NCBI RefSeq assembly: GCF_019904235.1
Contig: NZ_CP063202.1
Coordinates: forward strand, 434,001-498,000
Direction of reading: 5' to 3'
DNA length: 64,000 nt
Source of the DNA: Erythrobacter sp. SCSIO 43205
GTDB taxonomy: Bacteria > Pseudomonadota > Alphaproteobacteria > Sphingomonadales > Sphingomonadaceae
In this document: one piece after another, positions 35,475 to 45,392 of the stretch
Numbering within the stretch: the first letter of the stretch is position 1
Layout: every line of letters starts with the position of its first letter
The notes under the pieces: generated by a model
The model's database searches: none
Told to the model about the DNA's origin: nothing
What the model saw: only the letters and a program-made list of their open reading frames with translations
Program-made: the position numbers and the translations under genes

Positions 35475-38400
35475 CTATTCCGCTGCCACGCTCTCAGCCT
35501 CAAGGCGTTCGGCCTCAAGCGCTTCGAGGGCGCGTTTGTAATCGGTTGGCATGACCTTCACGAATTTGGTGAGCGCATTGTCCCAATCGGCGAGAAGGTC
35601 AGAGGCGACCTTGCTGCCGGTGTGAAGCTGGTGACGCTCAACCAGAATACGAAGACGCTCTGCGTCGTGACGCAGCATATCGCCCATGCCAAGATCATTG
35701 ACCGAGCGCGTGCGCTGGCTTGGACGGCCTGTCCCCTCGTCAGCATCAGGCTCAGCAGAGATTGGCTCAAGCTTGACCTGTGCGTGATTGACGAGATCGG
35801 AGAAATTGCCGTCCGCATCATAAACATAGGCGACACCGCCGCTCATGCCCGCAGCAAAGTTGCGGCCCGTCTTGCCCAGCACGACGACAACGCCGCCGGT
35901 CATATATTCGCAAGTGTGATCGCCTGTCCCTTCGACAACGGCAATCGCGCCTGAGTTGCGAACGGCGAAACGCTCCCCGCCAACGCCAGCGAAATACGCT
36001 TCGCCGGAGATTGCACCGTAAAGGACAGTGTTGCCAACGATGATGTTTTCATTCGCTGCGCGCGGGGCGTTTTCGGGAGGCCGCACGATGATGCGCCCGC
36101 CTGAAATGCCTTTGCCCACATAGTCATTGGCATCGCCGACAAGATCAAGCGTGACCCCGTGCGCAAGCCATGCGCCAAAGCTTTGACCTGCAACGCCGGT
36201 CAGATTGATACGGATTGTATCGACCGGGAGCCCTTCGTGACCGTGCTCTTTGGCAATGGTGCCTGAAAGCATCGCGCCAGCGGTACGGTTGACGTTGCGG
36301 ATCTCGTAATTGAGTTCCACCGGCGTCTTATTGCTGATGGCCTCGCTTGCGTCTGCGATAAACTGATTGTCGAGGGCGGCTGCAAGCCCGTGGTCCTGCG
36401 TCTCAGTGTGGTTGAGAGGCGTGCCCCATTCAAGCGCAGGTGCAAACAACAGACGATCAAGATTGATCCCTTGTGCTTTCCAGTGGCGGTGCATTCGCGT
36501 CATGTCGAGACGGTCGACCCGGCCAACCATCTCGGCAACCGTGCGGAAGCCCATTTCAGCCATGATCTGACGCAGTTCCTCGGCGACGAAGAACATATAG
36601 TTGACCACGTGCTCTGGCTGTCCGGTGAAGCGTGCGCGCAGCACTGGATCCTGTGTCGCAACGCCCACGGGGCAGGTGTTGAGGTGGCATTTGCGCATCA
36701 TAATGCAGCCCGCCGCGATCAGCGGGGCGGTGGCAAAGCCAAACTCGTCAGCGCCCAAAAGCGCGCCGATAGCCACATCGCGTCCTGTGCGAAGGCCGCC
36801 ATCAACCTGCACCGCAATGCGACTGCGCAAATCGTTGAGAAGCAGCGTTTGCTGTGTCTCGGCAAGGCCGATTTCCCATGGGGAACCTGCATGGGTGAGC
36901 GACGTCAGAGGCGATGCGCCCGTACCCCCATCATAGCCTGAAATCGTCAGGTGATCGGCTTTCGACTTCGACACACCAGCGGCAACCGTGCCCACACCCA
37001 CTTCGGAGACAAGCTTCACCGAAATGCGTGCTGATGGCTGAACGTTCTTAAGATCGTGGATCAGCTGAGCCAGATCCTCAATCGAGTAGATGTCGTGGTG
37101 CGGCGGAGGTGAGATAAGGCCCACGCCCGGTGTTGAGTGACGCACCGCGCCAATGCGTTTATCGACCTTGTGGCCCGGCAGCTGACCGCCTTCGCCCGGC
37201 TTTGCGCCTTGGGCCATCTTGATCTGAATATCGTCGGAATTGGCGAGATATTCGGTCGTCACACCAAAGCGGCCCGAAGCCACCTGCTTGATGCGGCTGC
37301 GCATGGTGTCGCCGTTTTCCATCGGCTTGAAGCGGAACGGTTCCTCGCCCCCTTCGCCTGTGTTTGATCGCCCGCCTATGCGGTTCATCGCAATCGCCAA
37401 AGTCGAGTGCGCTTCGTGGCTGATCGAGCCAAAGCTCATCGCGCCGGTGGAGAAGCGTTTGACGATCTCGCTTGCCGGTTCAACTTCGTCGAGCGGGATC
37501 GGATGCTCGGCTTTCTTGAACTCCATCAGGCCGCGGATCGAAAGCAGACGTTCGTTCTGATCGTTGACCGACTTGGCGAACTCTTCGTAATTCGCCCAGT
37601 TGTTGCCACGAACCGCGTGCTGCAATTGCGCGACGTTTTCCGGCGTCCAGGCGTGCTCTTCACCGCGCAGACGGTATTGGTAGATACCGCCGACATCGAG
37701 CATCCCTTTGTAAAGCGGATTATCGCCATAGGCGGCTGCGTGACGGCGGATGCTTTCCTCTGCGATCTGTTTGAGGCCTACACCTTCGATGGTGGTCGCA
37801 GTGCCAGTGAAGTAATTGGCGATAAACTCGCTTGAGAGGCCCACCGCGTCAAAAATCTGCGCACCGCAATAGGACTGATAGGTCGAGATGCCCATCTTGG
37901 ACATGACCTTGCGGATGCCTTTGCCGACCGCCTTGATGTAATTTTGCTGGACCTGTTCAGGGGTAAGCTCGGAGTGCTTCTTCTGGCGAATGTCTTCCAG
38001 CGTTTCGAAGGCGACATAAGGGTTGATCGCCTCTGCGCCATAGCCAGCAAGCACGCAGAAATGGTGCACTTCGCGCGCTTCGCCGGTTTCAACGACAAGG
38101 CCCGTTTGCATCCGAAGGCCTTGACGGACCAGATGATGGTGAACCGCAGCCGTCGCCAGAAGCGCTGGCATGGGAATACGATCTTCGCTTTGCGCCCGGT
38201 CAGAGATGACGAGGATATTCTGGTCCTGAAGCACCGCTTCGGTTGCGGCCCAGCACATTTCCTTGATCGCCATTTCAAGGCCATCAGCTCCAGTGCTCGC
38301 ATCCCAGGTCATGTCGATGGTGGTGCAACGGAAAGCGCCGTCCAAAACCGCCTCGACCGAACGGATTTTGGCAAGATCATCGTTGGAGAGGATCGGTTGC

Positions 38401-40115
38401 TCGACTTCCAGACGCTTGTGCGTCCCCGCATCGCGGCCAAGGAGGTTCGGGCGCGGGCCGATCATCGACAAAAGGCTCATCACCAATTCTTCGCGGATCG
38501 GATCAATCGGCGGGTTGGTGACCTGCGCAAAGTTCTGCTTGAAGTAATCGTAGAGCAGCCGCGCCTTGTTCGACAGCACCGCGATCGGCGTGTCAGTGCC
38601 CATAGAACCGATGGGATCATCGGCATTAACCGCCATGGGCTCAAGGAATTTGCTTATATCTTCCTGAGTGTAGCCGAACGCTTGCTGGCGTTGCAGCAAG
38701 GTCGATTCAGCGACAGGAACTTCGGAAAGCTCTGGCTCAATCTCTTTGATATCGGCCAGCTTGTACTGTGCTTGCTTCAACCAGTCGGCATAAGGTTCAG
38801 CCGTCGCAAGCTCAGCTTTCAGCTCTTCATCTTCAACAATCCGCCCCTCTTCAAGGTCGATGAGGAGCATCTTGCCGGGCTGCAGGCGCCATTTGCGAGT
38901 GATGTCTTCTTCAGCAAACGGCAGAACGCCGCTTTCGGAAGCCAGACACACGATGTCGTCCTTGGTGACGCAGAAGCGAGCCGGGCGAAGGCCGTTGCGG
39001 TCCAATGTCGCACCGATTTGGCGGCCATCGGTAAAGCACACGGCAGCCGGACCATCCCACGGCTCCATCAGTGCGGCGTGATATTCATAAAACGCCCGGC
39101 GGTCGGGATCCATCAACGTGTTGCCCGCCCATGCTTCCGGGATCAGCATCATCATCGCGTGGGCAAGCGAGTATCCGCCAGCGAGCAGCAATTCCAGAGC
39201 GTTATCAAGGCACGCGGTGTCCGATTGCCCGTGCGGGATGATCGGCCACATCTTGTCCAAATCTGGCCCCAGAAGATCGCTCTCCATCGTGCGGCGGCGC
39301 GCATTCATCCAGTTCACATTGCCCCGATTGGTGTTGATTTCACCATTGTGAGCAATCAGGCGGAACGGGTGGGCAAGGCGCCAGCTGGGGAAAGTGTTGG
39401 TCGAGAAGCGCTGGTGCACAAGACCCAGAGCCGAGACGCAATCAGGATCGCGCAAATCATCGTAAAAGCTGCGCACCTGCTCACAAAGGAGCAGACCCTT
39501 GTAGACGATGGTGCGGCTTGAAAAGCTCGGCACATACAGGTCGGTCAGGCCGGGGAGATCATGCTTCTCCGCCAGTTTCGCGAGTGGGTTTTGCACCTGC
39601 TTGCGGATCACGATGAGCTTGCGCTCAAACGCGTCCTGATCCTCGCAATTTGGGCCTTTGGCGATGATCGCTTGGCTGATCACAGGCATGGAATCGATCA
39701 CCGCCTTGCCAAGTCCATCAAGCGTGGTTGGCACGTCGCGCCAGCCAAGGAAGACCTGCCCCTCTTTGGCGGTAAATTTCTCGAATTGCTCAGTGACAAA
39801 GGCGCGCGCCGCTTCGTCCTGCGGCATGAAGCACATGGCAACGCCATATTCGCCAGGCGCAGGCAGGTTTACATCGTGCTCGCCTGCCCATTTGCGGAAG
39901 ATCGGATCGGGGATCTGCAAAAGCAGTCCGGCACCATCGCCGAGCAACGGGTCAGCGCCCACTGCGCCCCGGTGGTCAATACGCTCCAGAATCTGAAGCG
40001 CTTGCTCGATAATGGCATGACTTTTCTCGCCCTTGATATGGGCGACCATGCCTACTCCGCAGGCGTCATGTTCATTTACCGGATCATAAAGACCCTGGGA
40101 ATCGGGGTATCCCAT
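35475..40115 (-). CDS. gltB: Glutamate synthase large subunit
   Basis: The glutaminase and synthase subunit of GOGAT. The N-terminal class II amidotransferase domain has its nucleophile cysteine in [13 protein letters not shown]; the residues before it are a propeptide. The central domain, the FMN-binding synthase domain (for example [18 protein letters not shown], and [15 protein letters not shown] for the 3Fe-4S cluster) and the C-terminal GXGXG beta-helix follow in order. The length, about 1546 residues, is normal. The ATG at 40115 is used here; a GTG nine codons upstream (40142) is also possible, and neither has a strong ribosome site. gltD follows 11 bases on. Confidence 0.94.
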   Translation of the reverse strand: MGYPDSQGLYDPVNEHDACGVGMVAHIKGEKSHAIIEQALQILERIDHRGAVGADPLLGDGAGLLLQIPDPIFRKWAGEHDVNLPAPGEYGVAMCFMPQDEAARAFVTEQFEKFTAKEGQVFLGWRDVPTTLDGLGKAVIDSMPVISQAIIAKGPNCEDQDAFERKLIVIRKQVQNPLAKLAEKHDLPGLTDLYVPSFSSRTIVYKGLLLCEQVRSFYDDLRDPDCVSALGLVHQRFSTNTFPSWRLAHPFRLIAHNGEINTNRGNVNWMNARRRTMESDLLGPDLDKMWPIIPHGQSDTACLDNALELLLAGGYSLAHAMMMLIPEAWAGNTLMDPDRRAFYEYHAALMEPWDGPAAVCFTDGRQIGATLDRNGLRPARFCVTKDDIVCLASESGVLPFAEEDITRKWRLQPGKMLLIDLEEGRIVEDEELKAELATAEPYADWLKQAQYKLADIKEIEPELSEVPVAESTLLQRQQAFGYTQEDISKFLEPMAVNADDPIGSMGTDTPIAVLSNKARLLYDYFKQNFAQVTNPPIDPIREELVMSLLSMIGPRPNLLGRDAGTHKRLEVEQPILSNDDLAKIRSVEAVLDGAFRCTTIDMTWDASTGADGLEMAIKEMCWAATEAVLQDQNILVISDRAQSEDRIPMPALLATAAVHHHLVRQGLRMQTGLVVETGEAREVHHFCVLAGYGAEAINPYVAFETLEDIRQKKHSELTPEQVQQNYIKAVGKGIRKVMSKMGISTYQSYCGAQIFDAVGLSSEFIANYFTGTATTIEGVGLKQIAEESIRRHAAAYGDNPLYKGMLDVGGIYQYRLRGEEHAWTPENVAQLQHAVRGNNWANYEEFAKSVNDQNERLLSIRGLMEFKKAEHPIPLDEVEPASEIVKRFSTGAMSFGSISHEAHSTLAIAMNRIGGRSNTGEGGEEPFRFKPMENGDTMRSRIKQVASGRFGVTTEYLANSDDIQIKMAQGAKPGEGGQLPGHKVDKRIGAVRHSTPGVGLISPPPHHDIYSIEDLAQLIHDLKNVQPSARISVKLVSEVGVGTVAAGVSKSKADHLTISGYDGGTGASPLTSLTHAGSPWEIGLAETQQTLLLNDLRSRIAVQVDGGLRTGRDVAIGALLGADEFGFATAPLIAAGCIMMRKCHLNTCPVGVATQDPVLRARFTGQPEHVVNYMFFVAEELRQIMAEMGFRTVAEMVGRVDRLDMTRMHRHWKAQGINLDRLLFAPALEWGTPLNHTETQDHGLAAALDNQFIADASEAISNKTPVELNYEIRNVNRTAGAMLSGTIAKEHGHEGLPVDTIRINLTGVAGQSFGAWLAHGVTLDLVGDANDYVGKGISGGRIIVRPPENAPRAANENIIVGNTVLYGAISGEAYFAGVGGERFAVRNSGAIAVVEGTGDHTCEYMTGGVVVVLGKTGRNFAAGMSGGVAYVYDADGNFSDLVNHAQVKLEPISAEPDADEGTGRPSQRTRSVNDLGMGDMLRHDAERLRILVERHQLHTGSKVASDLLADWDNALTKFVKVMPTDYKRALEALEAERLEAESVAAE

Positions 40116-40322
40116 AGCGAGTTCCAATCTGTCAGATGCCACCGCTCTGGCGTTGTGCGCGGTGTGCGCGAGGCGGTGGCGAGGTCAAGCAGATACGCAC
40201 GCCCAAAGGCGATGTATCCGTTTCGCACCCTATTGCAGATGGAATGTCGATATTGCAACCGCGAAGCGTGAAATTTTATTTCGCTAAGATGCAAATCCTG
40301 ATATTTTTACGCAAGTGAGCTT

Positions 40323-40353
40323 GCAAAAAATGCGCCTTCTCAAGCTTTTTTGC
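40323..40353. terminator. Likely bidirectional terminator between gltB and the 40358 gene
   Basis: Inverted repeat gcaaaaaa/ttttttgc enclosing, on the minus strand, a small gctt-GAGA-aggc hairpin followed by six T residues. It lies just after the stop of the gene at 40358-41650 and upstream of gltB. Confidence 0.45.
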
Positions 40354-40357
40354 GTTT

Positions 40358-41650
40358 TCAGGCAGCTCCGCGAAGCCCTTGCAGACGGCTAAGCGCGCTG
40401 CGCAGTTCTTCTTCGGTCTCATCCAGATTGCTTGGTGTTGGAGCTGCGGGCTGAGCCTGATGGCGCGCTGTATCAAAACCGTTCTCGGTGAACAGCGTCA
40501 GCGCTTTCAGCGCCTCGGCAAGCGCTGCATCGCGGCTTTTCTGAGTGTTTTCAAATTGCGCGCGTTCCTTTGCCTGACGCTCGTGCAGGGCAGCGGCAAA
40601 GCGCTCGACCATCTCGACCAGGCTGAGCTCGTCTGTGGGTTTCTGGCGCAAGGCCTCAAGTGCGGTTGCCGGTTTGAACTCTGGTGAGGGCGCTGGCGCA
40701 TCGTGCGCTGTCTCGTCTGGCACCACCGAGAAGCCGCCCAGATCAAGCGCGCCGGGTTTTTCGCCCAAAGGTTTGCGCTGTGGGGTGATTTGTTCTGCGC
40801 TGAGCGATGCGAACCCGCTCTCAGAGCCGCGTTTGGCAGCACCGTCCTTTGCAGCACCAGTTTCAGCAGCACCAGATTCAGTAGCGCCCGCCTGAGGCTT
40901 GCGCGGTGCAAAGGCACGCACTCCATCCGGCCCCTGACCAGCCGCTTCACAGGTCGCGCCTTCGCACGATTCGATCAGCGCATCCTTGAAATGTTTGCGG
41001 GTAAAGGCCCAATTGCCGCTGTCATCACCTTGCGCACCGCTGTCCGAATCGCTGTGAATGTCGTCAGGCGCATCCATTTCAAAGCCGCGCTGAGCCAGTT
41101 CGCCCAGCGTAGGGCCAGGAGTGGAGGCTGATGGCTTGGAAGGTGCCTCTTCAAAAGGTGTTTGCTTGAAAGGTTGAGGCTCTTCAGTGTCACTTTGGTC
41201 AATTGGGGCATCAAGGCTCACGCTGCCAAGGTCTGAAGCCGGATTGATCGGTTCAAATTCACGCGATTTGAACGCTTTGGAAACAAGCGCATCATCGCCT
41301 TTTCGCGCCTTGGTGTAGTTTGCAATGGCGCTTGCCACGATAAAGCCAAGGAGCGCGCCGGCACAGCCAACGCCAAGCGCGAGGATCAGCCGCGCTGCGA
41401 TCAACGGCAGGTACACGCCGCTTAGCGAAGAGGCGCGGGCAATCGCATAATCCGGCATCACCGCCATGATGAGCGCCATCAAGAGCCCGCCCCAGATCGT
41501 TACCATGGGCACAAAGGCCCGGTGCTTTGGCACGGTGGCGAAGGATGAACCTGATGCTTTCGCCTTACGCTTGCGCGCCGAACTCTTGCCGTTTTCGACC
41601 GCGTCTGCGTGGTTCCTCACGATAGTCCCGATATGCTTGCTCGATTGCAT
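40358..41650 (-). CDS. Membrane-anchored low-complexity protein of unknown function
   Basis: I do not recognise a family. The 430 residues begin with a basic region, two membrane helices (about 47-67 and 83-107), and then about 250 residues of acidic, Pro/Ser/Ala-rich sequence likely to be disordered. A short repeat is seen in GAAETGAAKDGAAKRG (about 240-256). The C-terminal 100 residues form helices (SLVEMVERFAAALHERQAKE) that could be a coiled coil. The plan suggests a scaffold or organiser at the inner membrane. It is followed on the same strand by gltB but probably ends at its own terminator. Confidence 0.6.
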   Translation of the reverse strand: MQSSKHIGTIVRNHADAVENGKSSARKRKAKASGSSFATVPKHRAFVPMVTIWGGLLMALIMAVMPDYAIARASSLSGVYLPLIAARLILALGVGCAGALLGFIVASAIANYTKARKGDDALVSKAFKSREFEPINPASDLGSVSLDAPIDQSDTEEPQPFKQTPFEEAPSKPSASTPGPTLGELAQRGFEMDAPDDIHSDSDSGAQGDDSGNWAFTRKHFKDALIESCEGATCEAAGQGPDGVRAFAPRKPQAGATESGAAETGAAKDGAAKRGSESGFASLSAEQITPQRKPLGEKPGALDLGGFSVVPDETAHDAPAPSPEFKPATALEALRQKPTDELSLVEMVERFAAALHERQAKERAQFENTQKSRDAALAEALKALTLFTENGFDTARHQAQPAAPTPSNLDETEEELRSALSRLQGLRGAA

Positions 41651-41698
41651 TGCGCGTTTTTGCCTTCATTTGGCCAGTCGGCGCATTCCATCCACGCC

Positions 41699-42964
41699 TC
41701 AGGCACCTAACCCCTGTACGCGCTGCTCGCCATTACGCGAGCCCGCGTCCAAGGCCTGAGCTAAGAGGATATGGTAAACACTAAGATAACGCCGCGCATT
41801 TTCATGCCAATTATGGTGTGATTTCACATGGCTAAGGCCGCGTGCGCGGATTGCGTCCCATTCATCGCGCCGGGCAAAAAGCTCATCCAAGGCGCTTGCA
41901 CAGGCGGCTGGATTGTCGGGCTCGAACAAAAAGCCGGTTTCGCCATTAGTGATAAGCTCGCGGTGCCCGCCAACATCTGACGCGGCGACAAGGCGTTGCT
42001 GCGCCATGGCTTCCAAGGGTTTCAACGGTGTCACAAGATCAGTGAGGCGCGAGTGTTTGCGCGGGTAAGCGAGCACGTCGATGAGCGAGTAATAACGCTC
42101 AACCTCAGTATGAGGGACGCGGCCTGTGAAGGTGACAGCATCGGGTTCGGGAAGCGATGATGCAAGGTGGCGCCATTTTTCGTCCATCGGGCCTGCGCCT
42201 ACGAGAAGCAGGCGGGCTCCTGCTTGTTTTTTACGCAGCATTGGCATCGCGGCAATCAGGTCATCGACACCTTCATAATCATAAAAGCTGCCGATATAGC
42301 CGATGACGGGCGTGCCCGGCTCGAAACCAAGCTCTGCGGCGAGTGTCTCATCGCGCGGCGCGGGCTCACCAAACAAGGTCAAGTCGACGCCATTAGGCAT
42401 CACCCCGATTTTGCCCCCCGGTATGCCGCGCGCGATCAGATCATCGCGAAGCCCGTTGCATATGGTAAAGACCCCGTCCGCAGCTTTTGCGATTTGCGTC
42501 TCAAGACTGCGGGTAAGGCGGTATTTCAATGACCCTTCAGTCCCCGTCAGATTACCCACGGCGGCATCTTCCCAAAAGGCGCGGATTTCATAAACGAAGG
42601 GCACGCCAAGCTTGCGCGCTGCCCGCATCGCGCCGCCACCACAAAGCGCGGGCGAGTGCGCGTGGATCACATCTGGGCGCCATTCTTCGGCAAGCTCTAG
42701 GATCGCTTCCATCAACGCCGCCATCTCGCGAAACTCGCTCACCCCGACGGGCCCATTGGGCGTGCCGGGCGTGCGGTGGAAGGTGAGGCCGTCGAAGGCT
42801 TCCATTGTCTCGGACCATTCCGCCTCATTATTGTGTCGCTGCGAGGTAATCCCGCGCACTTCGACACCAGCGGCTTCCTGAGCCTTTAAAATCGCGCGCG
42901 TGCGGAAGGTGTAGCCGCTGTGAAGCGGAAGCGAATGGTCGAGAACGTGCAGAATCCGTGTCAT
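41699..42964 (-). CDS. Glycosyltransferase, exosortase-A system-associated
   Basis: GT4-type glycosyltransferase of 421 residues. The N-terminus (MTRILHVLDHSLPLHSGYTF) closely matches my memory of TIGR04063, a family found with exosortase A and polysaccharide genes. The GT-B fold marks are present: VMPNGVDLTLFGEPAP, VIGYIGSFYDYEGVDDLI and the donor-binding region VTPLKPLEAMAQQRLVAASD. It is divergent from the O-ligase-like gene pair at 43.0-44.7 kb. No exosortase (xrtA) or PEP-CTERM protein is seen in the window, so the rest of the system must be elsewhere. Confidence 0.85.
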   Translation of the reverse strand: MTRILHVLDHSLPLHSGYTFRTRAILKAQEAAGVEVRGITSQRHNNEAEWSETMEAFDGLTFHRTPGTPNGPVGVSEFREMAALMEAILELAEEWRPDVIHAHSPALCGGGAMRAARKLGVPFVYEIRAFWEDAAVGNLTGTEGSLKYRLTRSLETQIAKAADGVFTICNGLRDDLIARGIPGGKIGVMPNGVDLTLFGEPAPRDETLAAELGFEPGTPVIGYIGSFYDYEGVDDLIAAMPMLRKKQAGARLLLVGAGPMDEKWRHLASSLPEPDAVTFTGRVPHTEVERYYSLIDVLAYPRKHSRLTDLVTPLKPLEAMAQQRLVAASDVGGHRELITNGETGFLFEPDNPAACASALDELFARRDEWDAIRARGLSHVKSHHNWHENARRYLSVYHILLAQALDAGSRNGEQRVQGLGA

Positions 42965-43031
42965 GGATGAAACGTTTAACCCAATGTGCTTAACGCGCCG
43001 TCAACTGCTCTGCTGTAAAGCGCCAGCCAAG

Positions 43032-43232
43032 ATGATCGACTATTTCGCTCTTGCTTTGGGCCACGGCCTGCTTGTGCTCGTGTTTGTGCGGCTGGTTGTG
43101 CGCGACAGCCTCGATGTCGATCCGGCGATCACTGCGCTTCGTGAACAAGCCAGGACCAAACGCCCCAACTCAGCCCAGCGGCGCGCATCTCGCAAGGCCG
43201 CAGCGCGCGAGCCGGACGACGCGGACCAATGA
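43032..43232 (+). CDS. Small single-pass membrane protein before the O-ligase
   Basis: A 66-residue protein with one N-terminal hydrophobic helix (MIDYFALALGHGLLVLVFVR) and a basic cytoplasmic tail rich in Arg/Ala. The start at 43032 was chosen because the frame upstream (from 42963) has no membrane logic and overlaps the divergent gene. It overlaps the O-ligase gene by four bases (ATGA), so it is translated with it and may be a partner subunit. The family is not recognised. Confidence 0.6.
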   Translation: MIDYFALALGHGLLVLVFVRLVVRDSLDVDPAITALREQARTKRPNSAQRRASRKAAAREPDDADQ

Positions 43233-44656
43233 TCGATTTCGTCTTTCTCGGCTTTATCGGCTTCATTCTGGCGCTGGGGCTCAAGCGGCCGTATTTCTGG
43301 GTGCTGCTTTATGTCTATATCGACATTCTGGCCCCTCAGAACATCGGTTATGGCATTATTCAAAGCGTGCCAGTGTCGCTCATCGCCTTTGGCGCGGCTT
43401 TTGTGGGGTGGGTGTTGTTCGACAAGAAAGAAGGTGCCCGCTTTTCGCTGCGCCAGGGATTGATCCTGCTCCTTTTATGCTGGTGTTTTTTCACGCTTCA
43501 GATTGCGGATTACCCCCAAGAGGCTGCGACCAAATGGGACTGGGTGTGGAAGGCGATGGTGTTTGCCATCTTCCTGCCCTTTACCGTCACCACCCGCGAG
43601 AGGATCGAAGCGCTTGCGCTCACCATGGTTCTGACCGTCGGGATGATTGTCATCTCAACCGGCATGAAGACGGTGCTGGGCGGGGGCGGCTATGGGTCGC
43701 TCAAATTCTTCGTGAAGGACAATAGCGGGATTTACGAAAGCTCGACGCTCGCAACTGTTGCGATCGGCCTCATCCCGATGATCATATGGTTCACCCGCTT
43801 TGGCACGATCATCAAGCCGCACTGGACTGTCACCGTATTCGCAGTGGCGCTGTGTTTTGCCTGTTTGATGATCCCCATCGGGACAGAGGCACGCACTGGG
43901 CTTTTGTGTATCGCAGCGCTGGGTGTTTGCCTGCTGCGTTATACCGAAAAGCGGCTTTTGTTTATCGCCGCTGCACCCGTGCTCGCCCTGATGGCGCTGC
44001 CGTTTTTGCCGCAAAGCTATTACGACCGCATGGCCACCATCGCTCAGCCTGGCGGGGACGAAAGCGCTTCCACCCGGATGCAGGTGTGGGCGTGGACGAT
44101 TGACTATGCGTCATCGAAACCGCTCGGCGGCGGGTTTGACGCCTATCGTTCAAACTCTTTTACCTACACCATGCCGGTGCGCACTACGAATGAGGACGGC
44201 AACACCACCACCACCGAATACCGTGAAGTGACCGACGAAGCGCGCGCCTTTCACTCCTCTTTCTTCGAGCTATTGGGAGAGCAGGGGTATCCGGGGCTGT
44301 TCATATGGTTGCTGCTTCACGGGCTTGGCGTGTGGCAGATGGAAAAGACCTATCGGCGCTGGAAGGGCAAGACGCAAGAAAACGAGGCGTGGATTTCGCC
44401 CATGGCCGCCGCCTTGCAGATGGCGAGCCTTATCTATCTGGTCGGCGCAACCTTTCAAGGAATTGGCTATCAACCGGTGATGTTGATGATCGTGGGGCTG
44501 CAAATCGGGCTTTATTCCTACGTCCATCGGCTCGACTCAGCGAAGCGGTTTCTGGTCACTGATCGGGCATCACAGCGCCTCCAAAGGCGCGCGGTTCGTA
44601 GTAAGCGGGCACGCAAGGCTCATTCCGCCCAAGGCCCGCAGCCAGCATTGCCGTAA
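43229..44656 (+). CDS. O-antigen ligase-like protein, exosortase-A system-associated
   Basis: Polytopic inner-membrane protein of 475 residues with about ten to twelve helices and a large periplasmic loop (about 280-350) carrying the Wzy/WaaL-type HSSFFELLGEQGYPGL motif. It fits the group annotated as putative O-glycosylation ligase, exosortase-A-associated (TIGR03097), from memory of the N-terminal FVFLGFIGFILALGLKRPYF and LAPQNIGYG blocks. Such proteins join or polymerise lipid-linked glycans in the periplasm. It overlaps the small upstream membrane protein and is divergent from the matching glycosyltransferase. Confidence 0.83.
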   Translation: MIDFVFLGFIGFILALGLKRPYFWVLLYVYIDILAPQNIGYGIIQSVPVSLIAFGAAFVGWVLFDKKEGARFSLRQGLILLLLCWCFFTLQIADYPQEAATKWDWVWKAMVFAIFLPFTVTTRERIEALALTMVLTVGMIVISTGMKTVLGGGGYGSLKFFVKDNSGIYESSTLATVAIGLIPMIIWFTRFGTIIKPHWTVTVFAVALCFACLMIPIGTEARTGLLCIAALGVCLLRYTEKRLLFIAAAPVLALMALPFLPQSYYDRMATIAQPGGDESASTRMQVWAWTIDYASSKPLGGGFDAYRSNSFTYTMPVRTTNEDGNTTTTEYREVTDEARAFHSSFFELLGEQGYPGLFIWLLLHGLGVWQMEKTYRRWKGKTQENEAWISPMAAALQMASLIYLVGATFQGIGYQPVMLMIVGLQIGLYSYVHRLDSAKRFLVTDRASQRLQRRAVRSKRARKAHSAQGPQPALP

Positions 44657-44745
44657 CGGCATCGGCTAACGCCTTTCTCACCTGCTGATCACTCTAACGC
44701 TTTATCGTTGCGTTTGGCGTTCGCCCCTGCCATTACGGCCCCAAC

Positions 44746-44762
44746 TTAACGTAAACGTAAAC
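44746..44762. promoter_or_regulatory. Possible LiuR/FadR-like operator before the MaoC gene
   Basis: The stretch ttaacgtaaacgtaaac contains a tandem acgtaa motif, 51 bases before the MaoC hydratase ATG. It resembles the acgtaaacgtaaa-type sites that I recall for the MerR-family regulator LiuR in branched-chain acid and fatty-acid operons. No regulator gene is nearby. Confidence 0.35.
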
Positions 44763-44813
44763 CGCGCGGGCGCGCCATGATGCGTGCCGCGCCAAGGGAA
44801 GGGAGCCCAGCAC

Positions 44814-45266
44814 ATGACCACACCTCAAGATCTGGCCGCCAAGGTTGGCGAAAACATCGGCACTTCTGAATGGGTCGAGATGACTCAGGAGAAAGTGAAT
44901 ATGTTCGCCGATGCGACCGGCGATCATCAGTTCATCCATATCGATGAAGAAAAAGCCAAGATGACCCCGTTCGGCGGCACCATCGTCCATGGCTTTATGA
45001 CCTTGTCGATGATCCCCTATCTTGGCGCGAACAGCGATACGCCAAAGATTGATGGCGTGAAGATGGGCGTGAATTATGGCGGCAACAAAACCCGCTTCAT
45101 CGCGCCTGTGCGCGTGGGCAAGCGTATCCGCGGCCACTGGAAGCTGCTCGAAATGGTCGAAAAGCGCCCCGGTCAATGGCAGCAAACCGCCGAGATCACG
45201 ATTGAGATCGAGGGCGAGGAAAAGCCTGCCCTGATCTGTGAATGGATCACCATGCTCTTCGTATAA
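44814..45266 (+). CDS. MaoC family (R)-specific enoyl-CoA hydratase-like protein
   Basis: A 150-residue single hot-dog-fold hydratase. The catalytic pair lies in the hydratase-2 motif FADATGDHQFIHID (Asp37, His42), followed by FGGTIVHGFMTLS. Such enzymes (PhaJ-like) make (R)-3-hydroxyacyl-CoA, linking beta-oxidation to PHA synthesis, or act in other CoA pathways. The ATG at 44814 follows AAGGGAGC; an upstream start at 44784 lacks support. A thiolase lies 126 bases downstream across a palindromic repeat, and phaB and phaZ elsewhere fit a PHA role. Confidence 0.85.
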   Translation: MTTPQDLAAKVGENIGTSEWVEMTQEKVNMFADATGDHQFIHIDEEKAKMTPFGGTIVHGFMTLSMIPYLGANSDTPKIDGVKMGVNYGGNKTRFIAPVRVGKRIRGHWKLLEMVEKRPGQWQQTAEITIEIEGEEKPALICEWITMLFV

Positions 45267-45274
45267 ACCCTTCC

Positions 45275-45357
45275 TCGTCACCCCAGTGAAAACTGGGGTC
45301 TAGAGCTACGAATACCCCACTTTGCCGCTTGAGATCCCAGCTTTCGCCGGGATGACG
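45275..45357. repeat. Composite palindromic repeat, cgtcacccc...ggatgacg
   Basis: Two adjacent hairpins: ccccagt-GAAA-actgggg (45281-45298) and atcccagc-tttc-gccgggat (45333-45352), with outer edges cgtcacccc and ggatgacg that can also pair. This is a classic sphingomonad/alphaproteobacterial intergenic repeat type. It lies between the MaoC and thiolase genes. Confidence 0.65.
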
Positions 45358-45392
45358 AAATTTGCGGCGATAATAAAAAGGACACCCTCAAT

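Noticed and set aside
37944-39521. 525-residue open frame on the plus strand
   Set aside because: It is antisense to gltB, whose domains and motifs are intact; the His/Arg-rich translation is typical of a shadow frame.
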